A stretch of 64,000 nucleotides of DNA from Billgrantia kenyensis (GTDB lineage Bacteria; Pseudomonadota; Gammaproteobacteria; Pseudomonadales; Halomonadaceae), in contig NZ_JACEFT010000009.1 of the NCBI RefSeq assembly GCF_013697085.1, forward strand, positions 62,001-126,000. Reading direction: 5' to 3'. Shown here in pieces: positions 61,619-64,000 of the stretch. Position 1 is the first letter of the stretch. Every line of letters begins with the position of its first letter. Under the pieces are notes generated by a model. It saw only the letters and a list, made by a program, of their open reading frames with translations, did not search any database and was not told the origin of the DNA. Position numbers and translations under genes: made by a program.

Positions 61619-62047
61619 ATGGAGCATCGACACTACGGATGGATGGCACTGTGTACTGCGCTGGGCCTGGCTCTTTTTGCCAGCCATGTGCAGGCTGAAT
61701 CGCATGGCGATGACCCTGCCCTGGAAGATGCCGTTGCCTACTCCGGTCGCTGGGCGACCGAGCCGGCCCTTTGTGAGCGCGACGAGGAGGAGGATCAAGC
61801 CATTACGCTTGGCCCGTCACGTATTGAGGGTAGCGAGGCCTCGTGTGACATGGAGGTCACGGAAGAGGGAGACAACGTCTGGGAGGCCCAGCTCGACTGC
61901 CCGGCCGATGACATGGCCACGGACGAACGGATCCGCATGTCGCTCGAAGCGGGAGACGAGGCGGAAGATGACGTGCTGACGCTGACCTACCTTGATCGCG
62001 AGGATCATGAGGTCACCCTGGTGCGTTGCCCCGGGCCGGGCGAATGA
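61619..62047 (+). CDS. Small acidic exported protein of unknown function
   Basis: A 142-residue protein with a signal peptide (to about residue 27, SHVQA) and a strongly acidic mature part. Four cysteines (in ALCERD, ASCDME, LDCPAD and VRCPG) could form two disulfides. GAGGTGA lies a few bases before the ATG. No family recognised. Single gene, followed by its own terminator. Confidence 0.75.
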   Translation: MEHRHYGWMALCTALGLALFASHVQAESHGDDPALEDAVAYSGRWATEPALCERDEEEDQAITLGPSRIEGSEASCDMEVTEEGDNVWEAQLDCPADDMATDERIRMSLEAGDEAEDDVLTLTYLDREDHEVTLVRCPGPGE

Positions 62048-62075
62048 TTGACATGTTCCACGCAAGCCATGAGCC

Positions 62076-62101
62076 GAGCCCCACCGAGGTGGGGCTCATT
62101 T
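62076..62101 (+). terminator. Rho-independent terminator after the small acidic protein gene
   Basis: Ten-base arms GAGCCCCACC / GGTGGGGCTC separated by GA (effective tetraloop), followed by ATTTCG. The T-run is short, so efficiency is uncertain. Confidence 0.7.
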
Positions 62102-62147
62102 CGTCAGGCTTGCAGCGACACTGGGCCTGCCAGGAGCGGAGGGTAGC

Positions 62148-62399
62148 TCAAACCCCGAGAATGCCCTTGGCCTCGTTCAAGACTTCCTCTGACTGACCGT
62201 GATCGCCATCGTTGTGGTACTGCTCACCTTGTGCACGCAGTTCGTTGACCCGTTCCAGTTCGTCCTCGCTGAGCTGAGCGACAATTTCTTCATTTTGTAG
62301 CGCTTCGTCGATGTCGGCCATCAGTGCAGGGCACATGTGAGCCCAGGCGGGTGCCATGAAGGCCATCAGTACCATGGCGGCAAAGAGCTTCTTGATCAT
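62148..62399 (-). CDS. Small periplasmic protein of unknown function
   Basis: An 83-residue protein with signal peptide MIKKLFAAMVLMAFMAPAWA and an acidic helical remainder (ALQNEEIVAQLSEDELERV; ending LNEAKGILGV). HMCPAL follows the cleavage site directly. GGAGG lies 8 nt before the ATG. No family identified. Confidence 0.78.
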   Translation of the reverse strand: MIKKLFAAMVLMAFMAPAWAHMCPALMADIDEALQNEEIVAQLSEDELERVNELRAQGEQYHNDGDHGQSEEVLNEAKGILGV

Positions 62400-62564
62400 T
62401 GTAATTCCTCCCTTTGGGCGTGGCCCGGCCTACGCCTTGCCAGGCTGGCCCTGGTGAATACCTGTCGTCAGGTGCCGTGCCGAACGCCTGCCGCCTTTCG
62501 ACCGGTCAGGCTGCGGTCTGGCGCTGTCAGTATAGATGGCCGCTGCGTTTCGCACCGAAACGAC

Positions 62565-62598
62565 GACGCCCCGGAGCCACAGCAGCCAACGGGGCGTC
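62565..62598 (-). terminator. Possible terminator hairpin downstream of glcG
   Basis: A 9-bp GC-rich stem GACGCCCCG / CGGGGCGTC with a 16-nt loop, beginning 19 bp after the glcG stop on the minus strand; only a weak T-tract (GTCGTTTCG) follows. The rest of the gap to 62400 shows no gene. Confidence 0.5.
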
Positions 62599-62617
62599 GA
62601 CGAGCGAAGCGGTATGG

Positions 62618-63019
62618 TCAGGCGACGGCGGCGATGCCGGCCTTGGCGACCTGTACGTCCTGGTCGGGCTTGACGCCGGAGACACCGACGGTGCCGGCCA
62701 TCTGGCCCTCGACCATCACCGGCACGCCGCCGGAGAGCAGGCCCTGCATCGGCGCGGAGAGGAAGGCGTTACGGCCGCCGTTGATCATGTCCTCGAAGGC
62801 CTGGGTCTCTCGGGCGCCGAGCGCCGAGCTGCGGGCCTTCTGGGTGGCGACGTCGGGGGTCATGGCCGGGGCGCCATCGAGGCGGCGCAGGCCGAGCAGG
62901 TGGCCGCCGTCGTCGGCAACGGCGATGGTCACCTTCCAGTCGTTGGCTTCCGCTTCTTGCTGAGCGGCATCGAGGATGGCGTTGACGTCGGTCAGGGTGA
63001 GTACGGGTTTGGTCTTCAT
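62618..63019 (-). CDS. glcG: GlcG/HbpS family haem-binding-like protein
   Basis: A 133-residue GlcG protein: LTLTDVNAILDAAQQEAEANDWKVTIAVADDGGHLLGLRR, ATQKARSSA and GGVPVMVEGQMAGTVGVSG. Commonly encoded at the end of glycolate oxidase operons; its role is unclear, with some relatives binding haem or corrinoids. AAGGAG lies 7 nt before the ATG at 63019, so the longer frame to 63076 is rejected. It follows glcF across a gap that contains repeat copy B. Confidence 0.92.
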   Translation of the reverse strand: MKTKPVLTLTDVNAILDAAQQEAEANDWKVTIAVADDGGHLLGLRRLDGAPAMTPDVATQKARSSALGARETQAFEDMINGGRNAFLSAPMQGLLSGGVPVMVEGQMAGTVGVSGVKPDQDVQVAKAGIAAVA

Positions 63020-63057
63020 GGGGCTCTCCTTGAGTCGTAATGTTGTCGGTGATGAGC

Positions 63058-63158
63058 TTCCCGGCGACAAAGCCACGCGAGGGCGCTGTGAACCCGTCCC
63101 TGGGCGCTACTTTTGCCATCCATGGCAAAAGACCCTCGCTTTGGCTTGTCCCCGGCGC
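63058..63158. repeat. Palindromic intergenic repeat element, copy B
   Basis: Homologue of 54732-54832, between glcF and glcG. It keeps the same central blocks (GCGCTGTGAA, GGGCGCTAC, TTTTGCCATCCATGGCAAAA), but its outer arms differ in sequence from copy A (AGCCACGCGAGGG opposite CCCTCGCTTTGGCT) and still pair with each other. As in copy A, it separates two co-directional genes of one operon. Confidence 0.85.
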
Positions 63159-63184
63159 TCATCTGCCGCGTTGCTGAATACTCT

Positions 63185-64000
63185 CTAAGCGTTGCCCGCC
63201 GAGGGGGGCAACGACTCATCGACGATTTCGATCCAATGCCTGACCGGCGTGCGCCCCGCGCCGTTGAGGTGCGTCTGGCAGCCGATGTTGGCAGTCACGA
63301 TGGTCTCCGGGTTGCCGGCCTCGAGGGCGTTGAGCTTGTTGTCGCGCAGCTGGGTGGCCAGTTCCGGCTGGGTGATCGAGTAGGTGCCCGCCGAGCCGCA
63401 GCAGAGGTGGGCGTCCTGCACGGGCGTGAGGGTGAAGCCGAGTTTGACCAGCACGCCCTCCACCGCGCCGCCGAGTTTCTGGGCGTGCTGCAGGGTGCAG
63501 GGGCAGTGGAAGGCCAGCCGGCGGCCTTCGTTGACCTCGAGGCTCGTCAGCTCTTCGTCGCGCAGCACCTCGACCAGATCCTTGGCAAGCTCGCTCACGC
63601 GCTTGGCCTTGTCGGCGTAGGCGGGGTCGTCCTTGAGGATGTCGCGGTACTCCTTGACGAAGGCGCCGCAGCCGCTGGCGGTCTGCACGATGGCTTCCGC
63701 GCCGGCCTCAATGTGCGGCCACCAGGCGTCGATGTTGGCCCGCGCCCGGGCGCGGCCGTCGTCCTGGGCATTGAGGTGAAAATCGATGGCGCCGCAGCAG
63801 CCGGCCTCGGCGACCGGCGTCAGGCCGATGCCCAGCCGATCAAGCACCCGCGCGGTGGCGGCATTGGTATTGGGCGAGAGCCCCGGCTGCACGCAGCCCT
63901 CGAGAATCAGCATCTGCCGTGCGTGGCGCTGGTACTCGGGGCGCGTGCCGGCATCGGCCGGGGAGGGCGGCAGCTTGTCCTTGAGCTTGCCGGGTACCAG
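63185..64000 (-). CDS. glcF: Glycolate oxidase iron-sulfur subunit GlcF, 5' part outside the window
   Basis: The C-terminal 271 residues of GlcF, open to the window edge. It contains the CCG-type (DUF3390) cysteine-rich repeats EAGCCGAIDFHLN, SGCGAFVKEY, FHCPCTLQHAQKLGG, HLCCGSAGTY and NIGCQTHLNGAG. The N-terminal 4Fe-4S ferredoxin domains are not in the window. With GlcD and GlcE it passes electrons from glycolate to the quinone pool. glcG follows 165 bp downstream. Confidence 0.95.
   Translation of the reverse strand: MVPGKLKDKLPPSPADAGTRPEYQRHARQMLILEGCVQPGLSPNTNAATARVLDRLGIGLTPVAEAGCCGAIDFHLNAQDDGRARARANIDAWWPHIEAGAEAIVQTASGCGAFVKEYRDILKDDPAYADKAKRVSELAKDLVEVLRDEELTSLEVNEGRRLAFHCPCTLQHAQKLGGAVEGVLVKLGFTLTPVQDAHLCCGSAGTYSITQPELATQLRDNKLNALEAGNPETIVTANIGCQTHLNGAGRTPVRHWIEIVDESLPPSAGNA

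Overview
The window is high-GC gammaproteobacterial chromosome. TRAP and ABC solute transporters, very acidic secreted proteins, PhoX, WrbA, GlcFG and PurEK suggest a halophilic or halotolerant Halomonadaceae-like organism. This is inferred from gene content; no rRNA or tRNA is present to test it. About 60 protein genes are packed densely on both strands, with many 4-bp ATGA overlaps. No CRISPR array, tRNA, rRNA, intact transposase or integrase was found.

Layout. 1-4.3 kb: DUF1850 protein plus fused TRAP permease, then purE-purK and a terminator. 4.3-8.7 kb: a Tat-exported PhoX-type phosphatase with a possible Pho box, opposite a two-gene electron-transfer operon (ferric-reductase-like protein plus a cytochrome b5/FMN-binding protein). 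8.8-19.2 kb: a GGDEF-EAL protein overlapping a convergent TraX-like gene, a glutamine amidotransferase, a DadA-like oxidase, gamma-glutamyltransferase, a Cd/Pb/Zn P-type ATPase with a divergent CadR-like regulator and operator, and a C39-like protein. 19.2-26.8 kb: an amino-acid uptake operon (astE, ATPase, two permeases, three tandem binding-protein paralogues, and an isoaspartyl-dipeptidase homologue with altered metal ligands). 26.9-36 kb: lipocalin, methyltransferase, wrbA, an acidic repeat PRC-barrel protein, Tat-exported SQR-like protein, tartrate-type dehydrogenase, haloacetate dehalogenase, LysR and DedA-like genes. 36-47.4 kb: a LacI-controlled four-carbon sugar-acid operon (ltnD, otnK, otnC, otnI, denD, TRAP dctPQM, aldehyde dehydrogenase, a second beta-hydroxyacid dehydrogenase). 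47.5-49.4 kb: a two-gene AAA ATPase/TOPRIM-like cassette, a candidate defence system. 49.5-52 kb: mtfA and a GNAT-nitrilase fusion. 52-59.1 kb: a CUT1 ABC transporter whose last gene has its final 110 bp duplicated on either side of a roughly 2.5-kb insert carrying argC and fragments of aminotransferase, dapF and GNAT genes. 59.2-64 kb: glutaredoxin-MauE protein, chaC, a DMT exporter, two small secreted proteins, glcG and a glcF that runs off the window.

How they work together. Most of the window is nutrient capture and catabolism: TRAP, ABC amino-acid and ABC sugar systems feed short catabolic routes (arginine/succinylglutamate, tetronates, glycolate). The tetronate operon is the most complete pathway: uptake, two entry dehydrogenases, isomerase, kinase and decarboxylase leading to DHAP, behind a pair of LacI-type palindromes. 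The best candidates for unusual biology are the AAA/TOPRIM-like cassette, the 110-bp-bounded insert, the palindromic intergenic repeat family whose arms differ between copies but still pair, the altered IadA metal site and the cytochrome b5-FMN fusion.
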